From Spizellomyces punctatus DAOM BR117 (lineage: Eukaryota; Chytridiomycota; Chytridiomycetes; Spizellomycetales; Spizellomycetaceae): a stretch of 64,000 nt of DNA. The position numbers and the translations under genes were made by a program. Below the pieces are notes generated by a model, which did no database searches, was not told the DNA's origin, and saw only the letters and a program-made list of their open reading frames with translations. Numbering within the stretch: the first letter of the stretch is position 1; each line of letters opens with the position of its first letter. Of the stretch, positions 51,801 to 63,657 are shown in pieces. The stretch is from NCBI RefSeq assembly GCF_000182565.1, contig NW_015971539.1:1173219-1237218 (forward strand), written 5' to 3'.

Positions 51801-53136
51801 ACCTTGAGTGTGGCAAAATGGGGTCCAGCTGAAAAGAAAAAAAAACATTACATTAGCATGCCACACCGCAGTTTGGAGAACATTAGCAGGACGCTTTCAG
51901 CGATGGGGGTTCTGATTATGCAATATAATTAACCGGATTGATCCGGATGATAATGGATACTAGTGCCATTTACTGTCAGCTCCACACTATTGATGCATTC
52001 ATTACATGCATATGTGGACCCAGTTTACGGTTTTCGAGACCTATTTCTGACAATTGTTGACAAAGGACATTTACAAGTCGTTCAATGTCGCCTGCGGTAT
52101 GCCATTGAATGCGAACAAAAATGCAACTGAATCATGCTGTCATTTTGTTGTTTACGCCCTGATCTCGCTCAGTAATCATGTTTTGGTTGCATGCATCGTC
52201 CTTTCCAATGTACGGAGGATCGCTCCGAATTCAGGAATTTGGGAAAAAGAGTTCCGCCCTCCAATAGTCCCAATGGTAACAAAGTGGCATCATCGTTTGA
52301 CCACGCACTGATGAAATCCCTCAACGCGCGGACAGCCCTTGCAAGGGGGTACGCGCTACAAGCATCTCCGAGTGTGCTGTGGAAATGCCCCCGCACGAAC
52401 TCAATGTTTGGACAAACCAAAACAGAATATAATCATAATCCGGGAAAATCCCAACCATCACAGCATGCAGAAACGCTGTCAATTCGGCAGTCTGTCCAAA
52501 TCACAAAAAAAAAAACCAACGAAAAGGAGAGGGAGTTGAAGGGACATCCATGGCATGGCTTTTGGGCGCAGATGCTTCCTTTCTCCTTTTTTTCCTCTTT
52601 GAGTATATATCATGTCGTATGTGGACAAATCAGTTCAACCTCCTACTTACGCAATGAACAAAACCGCTTATCTCTTTTTTTTTTTTTTGGCTGTGTTCAG
52701 TCTTTGGTTTTTGAGGAAGGCGGTCGGGAGGTTCACGCCAGCGCGTTCATTGTCCTGTTGCTTTTGACAGCACCTTTGTCTTTTGGACATTTCCGTTTTG
52801 TTCCTTTGTGTTTGAATGTAAACCATTGTATTCCTTGTTTGTCATCGTCATCGTCACATTAAAAAGGAGTTATCTGCTGTCATCTTTTGTTGTAGCGTAG
52901 ATTTGCTGCGCATGAGTCCACAGGAGCACTTTGTCTCTCCTTGCGCGTTATTTTGAATGCTTGGGGGTTGAGACAAGGGTGATAGGCTCATCGACATAAA
53001 AAAAAAAACCTACAGAAGAGCGTTTTTGGATTCATGTTACAGAAACATCTCAAACGGGGTCGACGGGCAACTGGACGCCATCCCCGGCCGACTGTCCAGG
53101 ACGTATTGGTAAACTGGGTCAACAATAAGGACAAGA
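51801..53136. other. Intergenic region
   Basis: About 1.3 kb without a supported gene. A 223-codon plus-strand frame at 52191-52862 is low in complexity (Lys, Ser, Phe runs) and has no recognisable domain. A poly-T run lies near 52676-52690 and a poly-A run near 53000. Confidence 0.4.
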
Positions 53137-55798
53137 ATGGCAAGGCTGCTGAAGCTGCCGAAGGTAAAACAGAATGTTAAAACATGGACAGTATTTGTCT
53201 TCATACTGATGGGAATATATTATTTCACGTCACCGATGACAGGTTTACCAGGTTTACCAGATACGACGACATCCTCTCCACCACAGTCGTTCTTGGGTAT
53301 ACCCGAGCTGGATATGACGTCCCCCTTTTTGACATTTTCGCCGGCTTCTTTGGCGAAAACCCTTGCGAAGAATGATGACCAAGCCTTGCTAGAAACCAAA
53401 GAGGAGTGGGACACAAATATAGACGACAAAATCCAGACAAACACAAAAACTATAACCCAAAACCCGACCATTCCCATATCATCCGACCAAGACCCCATCC
53501 CAACCCGATCCCTCACCTGTGCCTGCCAAACCCACCCCGGACGATGCGTACTTGATGCCGTTTACCGGATTGGAGCCAACGAGGCGGCGGGTGCAATATT
53601 TGGTGAAGGAGGGTCAGAGGTCATCGAAAGCGTTTGTGAGCGGAGGGGATGTACCGGTTCGTAAATGTGGTATATAAACGTGTCCATCATGCATGCACTA
53701 AAACCTATTTTTTTGACTTGTTACTTTTAGATCTCAAAATTGAGAAATGGGGGCAGGATCGACATGGGCGATGGGTACGTAGGAGGGTTACGTATAAAAT
53801 CCATGTGAAAGCTCCCATGTGTATGTATGCACATCCTAGGATAACATTCCAAGAAGCGAGTTTTCTAAAGTTTTTGTGTTTTCAGATGGAAATATGTTGA
53901 CGGTGGCCATTGAAGATCAACATGTCGTCCAACACGAATACAGGTAATGGTGCTTTTTACCCGGTAGGGCAGACCAGCTGTAATCTCAATGACTCGCCAA
54001 AACAGCGTCCTCGTTGTAGATGTGACGACCCTCACACCTTCCCTGCCTTATGGAACAGTCTTTTCAACGGTGCAACGATACTGCATTACCCCAGCTGGTG
54101 TTGGTGGACAGCGAGGTGTGAGAGTGCGTGTTCATGCCTGGGTGGAGTTTTCCAAAAAGGTCATGTTGCAAGGTATGCATTTACATTTTTAAAACTCTGT
54201 TTGCAAACGTTATAGTTTGTTGATATTGGGAACGTCGGTTAGATGCGGTTACCAAAACAGCTTTGGAAAGCATGGCGCTTTCTACCCGATACCTTGATGA
54301 AGCGCTCCTTCATCTCGCAGCGGGAGGAACAGGTCGACTACCTTACCACTACGAACGCCCATCCCGACAAACCGATATCCTTCCCGAAGACGTTCTGACT
54401 CACCGTGGATTAGAAACACCACCAGACTCTGGACGGACCTCTCCCACATCGTCTTCATCGACCTCTTCCCGTGCGTCCAGCTCGTCAAGCAGCAGTACCG
54501 ATACATCCACACCATCCACGACATCCTCTACTGATTCGGCGAGACGAAGGCTATACGGTCCACGACCCATTCTGGGATCTGAGACGCCGTCTACACCCGC
54601 TTCGACCATTCACACGACCGTTGGGTCTACACCGGCTGGTATCACACCAACGGGTATCACACCCGGTGGTAGAGAAGCGGCACGGGAAGGATACTTTACA
54701 GGCGTCCCCGTGCCCAAACTCGATCGAAAACCAGTTGGACCAAGACCTTTTGGTGGGTGGCCACAATCCACACCAACAACACCAAAACTCGAGACCGAAC
54801 AAGCGGAAAAGCAAAACCGACATCCACCCATGGCAGTGGTATGGGAAGGCGGAAAATGGGTGGAAGCCCATCCGGCCATCGCTAAAAAGCTCGTCGCAGA
54901 AAAACGAGAAGGGCGCAAGAGGGTGCTGAAGAGGGAAGGTGGAGCTGTCGCTGTTTGGGCTGAAGGACGGTACATTGTCGCAGGGGAACGAGAAACCAAC
55001 CAAGATACGATAAAAGTACAAGCAACCCCCGACACAGCTCTGTCATCACCTATTACATCCACCCATCCACTCGTTACTTTATCTGAACCTACCGCAACAA
55101 AAGACCCACCCTCGAAACCACTTAATGCATCCTACACCCGCCCACCAACTCCACCCTCAGCAGCACTCGTACCCAAAACCCCAGCTGAAGCAGCCGAATG
55201 GCGAGAAGCAGCAGCCAAAAGACTTGAAAAACATTTATCGAAAAAGAAAAGTATGGAGAACGCAAGTGGTGCATTGGTTGGAAGTGGGGAAGGTTTGGAA
55301 TCATTGTCGGGAGTACCGTCACCCCAACTCGTATCTACCATTCCGCAAAGTCCGACTCCATCCGCCGTACAAGTAACACCACCAACAACCCAACCAACTG
55401 AACCGACAACATCAACATCAACAACGGTTATCCCTTACACCCCACCACCCCAATCATCCACACCACGCCCCGTAACCCTCCTCATAACCTTCCATATCTG
55501 CGGTATACTCCTCCTCCTATCCCAACTCGGTTTTTTCGGCATCCTACGATGGATCTACGTCCTCGTATCTTGGACACTCCGTACGCTCTTGTGGAGTATC
55601 ACGCTCTTGTTTTTCCGTCGTACGCGTCCGTCTCCGCAGATTGTACATCATCAGGAACCCATCCCGGATTCGGCGTGCCGTGTACCAAACAAAGAGGATG
55701 ATGGAGTGGTTGTAAAGTGGGGTGAACTTTGTTTTTGGTGGGGTGTTGTTGTGATTGTGGTTTTGGGTGGTGTGAGGGGGTTGGTGAGGAGGGTTTGA
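53137..55798 (+). CDS. VASt-domain membrane protein (GRAM-less)
   Basis: The N-terminus (MARLLKLPKVKQNVK) leads to a membrane anchor TWTVFVFILMGIYYFTS. Exons 1-5 encode a VASt domain, a sterol-binding StAR-like fold found in Lam/Ysp and GRAMD1/Aster proteins: RCVLDAVYRIGANEAAGAIF, ERRGCTDLKIEKWGQDRHGR, RRVTYKIHVKAPM, AIEDQHVVQHEY, SLPYGTVFSTVQRYCI and VRVRVHAWVEFSKKVMLQ. A long Ser/Thr/Pro-rich linker follows, then hydrophobic segments VTLLITFHICGILLLLSQLG, WIYVLVSWTLRTLLWSITLL and WGVVVIVVLGGVRGLV. Known relatives carry a GRAM domain before VASt; none is seen here. A role in sterol transfer at ER contact sites is inferred. Confidence 0.8.
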
Positions 55799-56137
55799 TG
55801 GTATTTTGTGGGTTGCACGTCCGTCGTGGGTGTATGTCCATACAGTCTTGTAGCGCTGTAACTAGTGAGTGCTCTTTTTTGCTGTATGTATGTAGTGGCA
55901 GGTTCGTTTGATGGAATGTCAAGGCGGTGTGAACAAGAAACGTAGGAAATGTATTTGTACATCTGAATACACACACTCTAATGTTTAAAAACATAAAATA
56001 GGCGATGAAAAAAACGGGTTTCCGCATTTCAAACGAATAGAATCAGTTCAAGTGGATCGTACTACGACAGGATACTCCAAAAAAAAAAAATTAAGGTTTA
56101 AAACGACATCCAACCAACATACGAGAACTCATCCCGT
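55799..56137. other. Convergent intergenic region
   Basis: About 340 bp between two 3' ends, with a poly-A run near 56084. Nothing else recognised. Confidence 0.4.
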
Positions 56138-58426
56138 TCAAACGACGGGAGGGACCACAATAGGACCAAAAGGAACACACACCCCCGTCTGCGTTCCTTC
56201 CACTCTAATCACCACATGCAACTCATCACCAACCACACATCCCACCCCCCAATTCCTTCGTCCAATCAATTTCTGATCCTTTAACGTTTTCCCATCCACG
56301 TCCTTGGGAAACATATCCAGCATCTCCTCCTTGACCCCATTGCCAAAGTCCAATTGTTTTGCGCTTGAATGTAGCATTTTGAGGACGCCTTTCGGTGGAG
56401 GGATGTTAACGATGGCGGAGGCGATGAATTGGTACATGAGGGTTGGATCTGTTGGGTTGGTTGGAGTAAAGAAGCGACCAACACCGGCGCAGTGGACGTC
56501 GCCGGATATGAAGGAGATGCGGGTACGTGTTTGGGAGGCGTGGGCTTGGAGGCGGGTTATGAGGGCCGTACGTTCGGGGGTGTGGTTGGGGTGGGTCCAA
56601 TGATCGATCAGGTCGTCTGTAGGGAATGAGAACTCCAGCGTCAGTAGCAATTTAAACGAATAAAGAACTCTAAGCGACATACCAAGCAGATCCACCTCCC
56701 CAAACTGACTAATCACACCACTCATCAACCCACTCTTGCCCAAACCCTTTTTAACATTTCCAAGCACATCATCAATCGTGCCCTTTGTCTCAGCCTCCCA
56801 TTGTTGCGCGTCGACTTTGAGACCCACTTTTCCCAATAATCGCCCAGCACTTCCAGCCACACTTCCCAGGCCCTTTCCAATCTCATTTACAGCATTATTA
56901 GCTGATCGTTTTGTTTTGCCAAAGTGGGTTAATAAAGTTTCGGGTGCTTTGAGACGCGGGTAGACGATGGGAACTGCGAGCATGGCAATGACGTGCTTGA
57001 TGGTGGGCGGAAGGGTTCTGAGGGTTTGGAAAAGAAGGTTGTAAGATTGGGGTGAGAGGATTTGCATTGGGGTTCGTTCGCTGCGGGTGTCGGGACCGAA
57101 GAGAGCAACACTGGGTCCGAGGAGCTTGACGAAATGGAAAGTTTGACCATTAGGGGAAATGAATTCTCGTGCATGGGGTCCACCAAGCGCAGCAAGACGC
57201 ATGGTAGTGTGTTGTTGGAAAAGTAAATAAAATCTCCAAGCGATACGTCCAATGTTTTGAAAGTACTGAGAGTGCTGAAGGTACTCTGGGTACGACCCAT
57301 ATCCGTCGAAAATGTCGTGATCATCAATTTGAAAAATGGAGGGAATGGAGGCCAGGGCTTCTCTAAGGTGCGGGGTCGCAAAATGGCTAGTGTACATGTT
57401 AAAGTAAAAGGAAGAGACTGCGAATTCGAGTTCTGGAGTCCATGGAGCGTTTCGACGGTTTTCTTTGCCCTTGATTTGAAGCCATGCTTTGAGGCCGTCA
57501 AGCTCCTTCCAGATGGGATCTCCATATATCCTACAAAACACCGAAACAAAAAACGATAATCAACAAACTCGTTCATAAATACCAAGAACATTACCGCTCA
57601 CATATATACTCACTGATCACCACCTCCCAACATGACATGAAACTCTTTGCCATTTTCACGATGAAGACTCAAAACATCCTTCCAAAGCGCACCCACACCA
57701 CCCAATCGCTCCCTCTCTTCCTTGGACACGCTATTACTAAACCCACTACAAGAATAGAACGCAAACCGCCAGTTGCGATCATGCACAGAAGCTACGTGAA
57801 AATTAAAAGTTTGCTCTGACAATGCGTCTATGGAATATGTCCACATGGCAGGATAGTCCCCCATTGGGAGGGTGAGGTCGATACGGTGAAAAGTGTATTG
57901 GAGGTGGGTGTCAATCACGTTGGAGGGAACGTAGAGGGGGGAGGTACCGGGGAGGTTGGAATAGACCGTGGCCGTGACGGGGGAAGGTGAGCTGGTAAGA
58001 ACAAGGATGGAACCTATTGCAAAAAAATATAGTAAAGATCCCATTCTCACTGATGATCCGCAACAAAAAAATATACATACCAAACCACATCCGGTTCCCC
58101 ACATCCATATTTACATATCTCAAATACGGTCCAAATACTTGTCCGCTCTGACCCTTTTTCGATGGCATACTCTGCCCTGTAGCGGCTTCCGCGGCCGTTG
58201 GGTAGGGTGTCACTGGATACGGGGCACCACCATATGGTGCACCGCCATAGGACACGGGCGGGTACGCACCACTGGCAGTCGTTGGCGGATACCCACTATT
58301 CACAAAAGGTGGCGGATACGATTGAACCGGATACGCAGGGTAAACGTCAGTGTGTGCAGCAGAGGGTTGCGCCGAGTAAGCTGGTGGCGGGCCGGATGGG
58401 TACGGATTAGGTTTCTCTGGGTTCAT
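56138..58426 (-). CDS. PhoD-like phosphatase with proline-rich N-terminus
   Basis: Exon 1 encodes a Pro/Tyr/Gly-rich arm (MNPEKPNPYPSGPPPAYSAQ to PVTPYPTAAEAATG), then GQVFGPYLRYVNMDVGNRMW. The next exons continue GSILVLTSSPSPVTATVYS, WRFAFYSCSGFSNSVSKEE and HVMLGGGDQ, then IYGDPIWKELDGLKAW. The metal centre of the PhoD-like metallophosphatases is visible in MLGGGDQIYGDP, IPSIFQIDDHDIFDGYGSYP and ISFISGDVHCAGVGRF. The order and the GPYLRY opening match fungal PhoD-like proteins of about 700-800 residues. Its substrate is unknown, though relatives are phosphodiesterases or phosphatases. About five exons, stop at 56138. Confidence 0.88.
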
Positions 58427-58784
58427 CGTGACCAGTTCAAAGAATCGTCAAGCACAAGCTCGTCGTTCGTCGTCGTCGTTCGTTTTGTTGAAAGCGCTAT
58501 TCGGCAAAAAGCCAAGCTTTTAACGCAAAGGGGAAAAGAACAGAATGCCCGATCTACTGTGCCACAACGCGCAGGTGGCGCAGCACTTAAGCCATTCCGC
58601 TTTGTTTATAATTCCCTTTCTTTTGTATTGCGAATGATTATTCATGCAAGAGGTTAGAATGCTTTTGTTACTCAAAATATCGAATTACATTAACAAGATC
58701 TTGTCCCATAACTGACATGTTGGTTGCCATGTTGAACCACAGCTGCTCAAGCCCAACCAACACCATCAGCAAACAAACGTTATT
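58427..58784. other. Intergenic region
   Basis: Between the start of the phosphatase gene and the stop of the dioxygenase gene. A CGT-rich microsatellite-like run (about 58460-58485) lies just upstream of the phosphatase start. Confidence 0.45.
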
Positions 58785-59804
58785 TTACATCCTTTGTTCC
58801 CCAACATCAAAATTGCCAGTCACTTTCCCCAACAAATGCTCACCATACACGACATCAGGCAACCTCTCGACCCCACTCTCTTGAACACATTTATCAATCG
58901 GCCGAACACGCGCATCAAAAGCCGGCTCATAAAAAAACGGTACCGAGATCCGGTAGACATTCGTTGAAGAATGTATCACGCGATGGAGGGTTGATTTGTA
59001 GATCCCGTTTGTCCATACCTGGATCATATCGCCTATATTGATAATAAAGGCATTTGGGAGCGGGGTAGGTGAAATCCATTTTCCATTGGAAAGAACTTGG
59101 AGTGCGTTGGGTGTAGAGTCTGCATTGAGGAGGGTGAGACAACCATAGTCGGTGTGTTCGCCGCAACTGAGGCCAGTTGAGGAGGAAGGGAGAGGAGGGT
59201 ACCCAATCATGCGCATCACCCAAAAACCTTCTTGCATGTAGGGTTCGAAAAAGGTTTCACCGACACCCAACCCAAGTCCAATGGCTCGCATCATGGCAGC
59301 GCCAAGGCGGGTCATGGTCTGAACATAACTGTTGACGACGGTAGAGAATCGTTCAGGGTGCCGTGGAATAGGATTACTTCCACAAAGCGTTTTAATTCCC
59401 TTTTGCAAAAGGGATTTAGGAGCAGGCGCATACAAGTCAATCGCTTCATGCCAATCTTGAGCCTCCTGCGTGATATTCTGACCTAACCGTTGATATCCCC
59501 TCGCAAAATCGTTTTTTGTAATATGAATCTCCTCCTTTTCTTCTGGAGTCTGCTTGAAGAATTCGTGCGCTACCGTTCGAATCTCTGTCATCTCCTCTTG
59601 GGTGAGACCATGGCCCACAAGGTAAAAGAAGCCCACCTCTCGACAGGCCTTGTCGACAAGTTCGGCAGTGGCTTGACGGGCGAGTTGCACATCGGGTGCA
59701 TCGTCTGGAGCGAGAAATGGGGATATGTCGATAAGAGGGAGGGAGAGCGTCTGCTCGGTGGTTACCAGCATGCTTGTTTTTTTGTTCCGTCGAGATGCCC
59801 CCAT
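58785..59804 (-). CDS. 2-oxoglutarate/Fe(II) dioxygenase, IPNS-like
   Basis: A single-exon gene. Starts are possible at 59804 (MGASRRNKKTSM) and 59771 (MLVTTEQ), with a longer open frame from 59960. The N-terminal DIOX_N half reads LSLPLIDISPFLAP and REVGFFYLVGHGLTQEEM. The catalytic half has the iron ligands in SCGEHTDYGCLTLL (HxD) and STLHRVIHSS (His), and the 2-oxoglutarate-binding RISVPFFYEP (RxS). This is the isopenicillin N synthase/gibberellin oxidase-like superfamily, which oxidises small molecules. In fungi many members lack a known substrate. No neighbouring biosynthetic genes suggest a cluster. Confidence 0.9.
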   Translation of the reverse strand: MGASRRNKKTSMLVTTEQTLSLPLIDISPFLAPDDAPDVQLARQATAELVDKACREVGFFYLVGHGLTQEEMTEIRTVAHEFFKQTPEEKEEIHITKNDFARGYQRLGQNITQEAQDWHEAIDLYAPAPKSLLQKGIKTLCGSNPIPRHPERFSTVVNSYVQTMTRLGAAMMRAIGLGLGVGETFFEPYMQEGFWVMRMIGYPPLPSSSTGLSCGEHTDYGCLTLLNADSTPNALQVLSNGKWISPTPLPNAFIINIGDMIQVWTNGIYKSTLHRVIHSSTNVYRISVPFFYEPAFDARVRPIDKCVQESGVERLPDVVYGEHLLGKVTGNFDVGEQRM

Positions 59805-60412
59805 AATAAGTCTGCGCGTCACGCGATCGTCATCACGTGAAAATAAGGTAAGATTCGTTATCAACATGCGATTTGCACATTGATTGCACGCACTAGGGGA
59901 TATCCCATGTAGCCCCTCACACGTCCAACGGAAGACGCACAACGTACAAGAAACTCGCAAGAACGAAAAGGATGCAAGAAGCCCCGTCTTTTCAACGCAC
60001 AGACAACAAACGCTGTTCAGAAAACTACAATGGCCGCTGCAGTGATCACAGCGGGCCTATCAATTCACGAACCAATAAAAAGGGAACAGGAATTTGACGA
60101 GAAATGATATGTATAAATATACAGATATTGCAAAAAAAAAGAAGAAAGAAAATGTCCCAACAAAATATAGATATGATATAAACCACCTCAACCCGCAAAA
60201 AAAAACGGAACCCAAATCTATGCATGGTCCCTGCTTCCTCCGTGCGTCCATCATTACCAGATTCCTGTTTTCATACGGAACGGACCGTGGATGGCAGGTA
60301 AATAAAGGAAACAGGTAACCTTCAAAGCCATCTACAAGAAATCACGTTCGTTTTCAAAAGGCCCAAAAAAAGTGTTATCCCTTTAAAAGATGGTATAATG
60401 GGTCGTATGATC
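59805..60412. other. Intergenic region
   Basis: Between the dioxygenase start and the stop of the Sfp1-like gene. A-rich near 60130-60210. Nothing recognised beyond the expected dioxygenase promoter. Confidence 0.4.
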
Positions 60413-61817
60413 TTAGCAGGCTCCGAGTAATGAAATATGCGCGTGCTCAATGTGATACTAAAATGGGGCAATGAGTCAAATGCGCATGAAAATAACGTGC
60501 ATGAAAGATCTTTACCTTGAGACCATTAAGATTTTTGTACCGTTTTCCACAATCAGGAACAGTGCATTGGTATGGTTTGTGAATGATATTGTTCATTTCT
60601 GGGTCCCCAGTGTCCTCACAGTGTCCGTGCTGCATGTGGTATTTGAGACCACCGGGATTCTTGTACGCCTTGGTGCAGCCCATCACCTTGCACTTGTATG
60701 GGCGATCGTCCTTTTGGGAATCGTCTGTCACCATGGCCATTGCATCGTAAGACATCGGTGTTTGTCCAGCTGCTGCAGGGGCGATAACGGGAGTATCAAA
60801 GTTGGGGAGAGCAAGCGAGGCGGCGGTGGGTAGATGGAGGGGTTGGAGGTTAAGTGCAGCAGGAAGGGAGGGAGGACAGAGGGATTGTGGCATCGAGACG
60901 GGCGCTGGAGATGGGGAAGGAGCGGCAGCAGGAGCTGGTGTCGGAGCTGGGGAAGGTGTTTGCACGACCGATGGCGACGGCGCAACTGGTGGCTCGTCAA
61001 TGTCCATATCGCTAACCATCTGAGTCGGTCCGTCTACGCTAAACGGCAGCGTGGGTTGTTGCTCTGGCTGCTGTGCAGGTTTGACTTTTTTGACCCGGGT
61101 AGAGGTGGGGCCAGAGGTGACGCGTTTACGTATCACTGATGTGTCAAAGGCAGATGCAGTCGAACCGGATCGATTGCTAATTCGGTAATCTTCGGAAAAG
61201 ATGTCAGACAAGGCGACTGCTTGTGTTGGGTTGGTTTGGGATTGCAAGAGCTGGGATTTGAGGTAAATGTCGGAAAAGGTGGTGGGATGTGAGGAAACGC
61301 TGTCGCCGTCGCTCATGTCCGTGTCCATCTCGTCCATACTCTCAAACTCAAAAGGGAGATCCTCGTCCTCGTCGACATCGGATTCGACGCGGACATGGCA
61401 CTCTTCAAAATGTTGTAGCAGATCATGCAGGTTTCCTAGGTTCATGCCACAGCAGAAAAAGTCTTTGCAGAACCGGTCTTCAAGTCCGGCAAAGTGCGCC
61501 AGCTCGTGTGCTGGCGATGCAGCAACCACGGGAGACCGTGCGCCAAATTGAAAGTTGTAAACACTGGGAACCGGGTGAGCTTTCGGGAAACGATGCACAA
61601 AGCAAGCACACTACACGCATACATACTCTAAAAATCCTTCTCTTGTATAACTGTTGCGACCAAAGCTCCCTGTAAAAGAGCGGCCAAGACTGGTGCCGAG
61701 AGATTTTCCCAAGCTCCCAATAATGGAGAAACGTCTTCTGTACGCAGCTGTGTCACCGCCGGGTGTTGCTGGTGAGCACGCCATTGCTATAGGCATGGAA
61801 ACGTCGATCGCTGGCAT
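60413..61817 (-). CDS. Sfp1-like C2H2 zinc-finger transcription factor
   Basis: Exon 1 begins MPAIDVSMPIAMACSPATPG and contains a basic Ser/Gly stretch. Exon 2 starts VYNFQFGARSPVVAASPAHE and has a first, atypical finger (DFFCCGMNLGNLHDLLQHFE, ECH). After a long Ser/Pro/Ala-rich region come two C2H2 fingers, RPYKCKVMGCTKAYKNPGGL with KYHMQHGH, and KPYQCTVPDCGKRYKNLNGL. A 48-nt intron then joins KYHIEHAHISLLGAC and TAA at 60413, completing the last finger. This three-finger layout is that of yeast Sfp1 and JAZF1. Sfp1 activates ribosome-biogenesis genes under TORC1 control. Orthology is likely but not proven. Confidence 0.88.
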
Positions 61818-63557
61818 GGCGAACGGGTTACGATTGTTAAGCGTAAGCTGAAGCTAAATACGCTGAAAAGGGGGGCGGGGGGAGGAGGGATTTCGGTCTT
61901 TATATAAAAGCGCGTCTTTGACAAGTCACGCTATGCACAGGGTGTCCCAAAGGGGTGGAGGAAAAAGGATTGGGCCAAAAGGTGCGGGGAAGAGACAAAA
62001 GGTGAAGCGCAGCTCCAATTGCTCGTAGTCGTTTGCAGTTGTGTGTGCGTGTATGTGTGTAATTAAGAGTATTGCAATGCTTCCGATAGTTTCGTATTGC
62101 GTAGATTCTATAGGTAAAACATGTAAAGAAAGGTGAGCCGGAACTGATGCGACGCGTAGGGATTTTTGACAGCCGACACCATTCTTATAATCATGAAACG
62201 GGTCCATAGCCTAATCTCATCATCCAATAACAAATCCCCCAAAATAGCGAGAGAGAAAGAATAGTAGGAGCTATTTCTTGTCTCCCTTCCAAGTTGCATA
62301 GCTATTGCGCTCCATTTCCTGACGAGGCCCTCAAAGGGCGTGGCGTCCCTACGCCAAAATGCGGGCGTATCACAAAAACAGCTCCTACTCCACCCCTGCT
62401 CCCCCCAACTGTCCAATATCTCTTTATCGTTTTGCATATCTAGGTATCAGGTATAGCATATACCTGGTTACCGCAGTTTATCCGGTCGTGTTGCGCAGTT
62501 GAGGAACAAGCACAGAGAGAGACACGGAAAGAGTGTGCGGGCTCGAGACAGGCAATGCGAGAAACTGCGAGAGCAATATACACACCGAGCATGCCCGATT
62601 CTTGTGCAAAACGCTACGAGTTGCCCTTTTTTATCCCTTCCAATTCCTCCATCCCGGCTTTTTGTAGTTGCCCAACAGATTACAGTACCGATAACCCAAA
62701 CACTTTAGGCCCTTTTTTTGCGAATATCACACGAGCGACATTTGCATCACATATCACTCTCGTACGTCATACACAATGTACAAAAGGAGCGGAACTCCCC
62801 TGGACGGTCCCTTTATTCCCCCCTCACCGGAGCGTGGCCACCGTGATTGCACACGACCAGCCGCACCAACCATTGCCAACAAAACCTACCTTTTACTCTT
62901 GTTGTCCTCGTCCTCGTCGTCGTCGTGGTCGTCGTGATCGTTTCGTACGGAAGGCGCGTGTGGGGAAAAAAGTGTGAAATTCCTATTTAAACTGTTTCGC
63001 CCTCGTCAAGCGACGGGAAGCCAAACACGCGGATAAAATTACAAGCTTTTTGCTTTTGGGATGCAAATTGCATTTGAACCACTTTCACATATACAGATAT
63101 GGAGGGCATGGATTCAATTGGAATGTGGATTGTGAAATTTATGTTGCTTTTTTTATTTTTACTATTGCAATTTTTATTTTAGATACAACCTCGGTCAGGG
63201 ACTTGGGGGATGGTGTGACGCTGTCACCATGCTTGCCCTATTCACATGCTTATGTCCCCAACCGATTGTATTTTTACCCGTTGTGTTCCATCTTGATGGA
63301 CCCTTTTGCATTCGAGTGTGGCGATCGTGTTGGCGACGTACCAAGGGGTGTTGGCACCCGTGGCAAAGGGTGGAAGCCAATCAGATGCCTGGAGGGTGTG
63401 TGGGATGGATACTGATGTGGTGCATTCGAATGCAAAGAAGGAGGGGTCTACCATGGACTGCAGGGGTTTTGTGTGTTGCAGACTTGACACGGTGTCTCTC
63501 TAAAACCTCCGAATTTCCAATTGTTTGGCTACACGGACATGTGACAGAGCGTGTCCA
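61818..63557. other. Intergenic region up to the assembly gap
   Basis: About 1.7 kb without a supported gene. The left end should hold the promoter of the Sfp1-like gene (a TATATAAAAG box on the plus strand lies near 61901). A CGT-rich simple-sequence run is near 62903-62940. Short open frames, for example 63050-63415, have no recognisable domain. Confidence 0.4.
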
Positions 63558-63657
63558 NNNNNNNNNNNNNNNNNNNNNNNNNNNNNNNNNNNNNNNNNNN
63601 NNNNNNNNNNNNNNNNNNNNNNNNNNNNNNNNNNNNNNNNNNNNNNNNNNNNNNNNN
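63558..63657. other. Assembly gap, exactly 100 N
   Basis: A run of 100 N, the conventional placeholder for a gap of unknown size. Continuity across it is not guaranteed. Confidence 0.98.

Noticed and set aside
52191-52862. 223-codon plus-strand ORF
   Set aside because: Low-complexity, with Lys and Phe runs from poly-A and poly-T tracts, and no domain. Probably chance.
54263-55360. Long open frames on the minus strand opposite the VASt gene linker
   Set aside because: They are reverse-complement shadows of the Ser/Thr/Pro-rich coding sequence.
57968-58657. 229-codon plus-strand ORF opposite the phosphatase N-terminus
   Set aside because: Shadow of the repetitive Pro/Tyr/Gly coding region on the minus strand.
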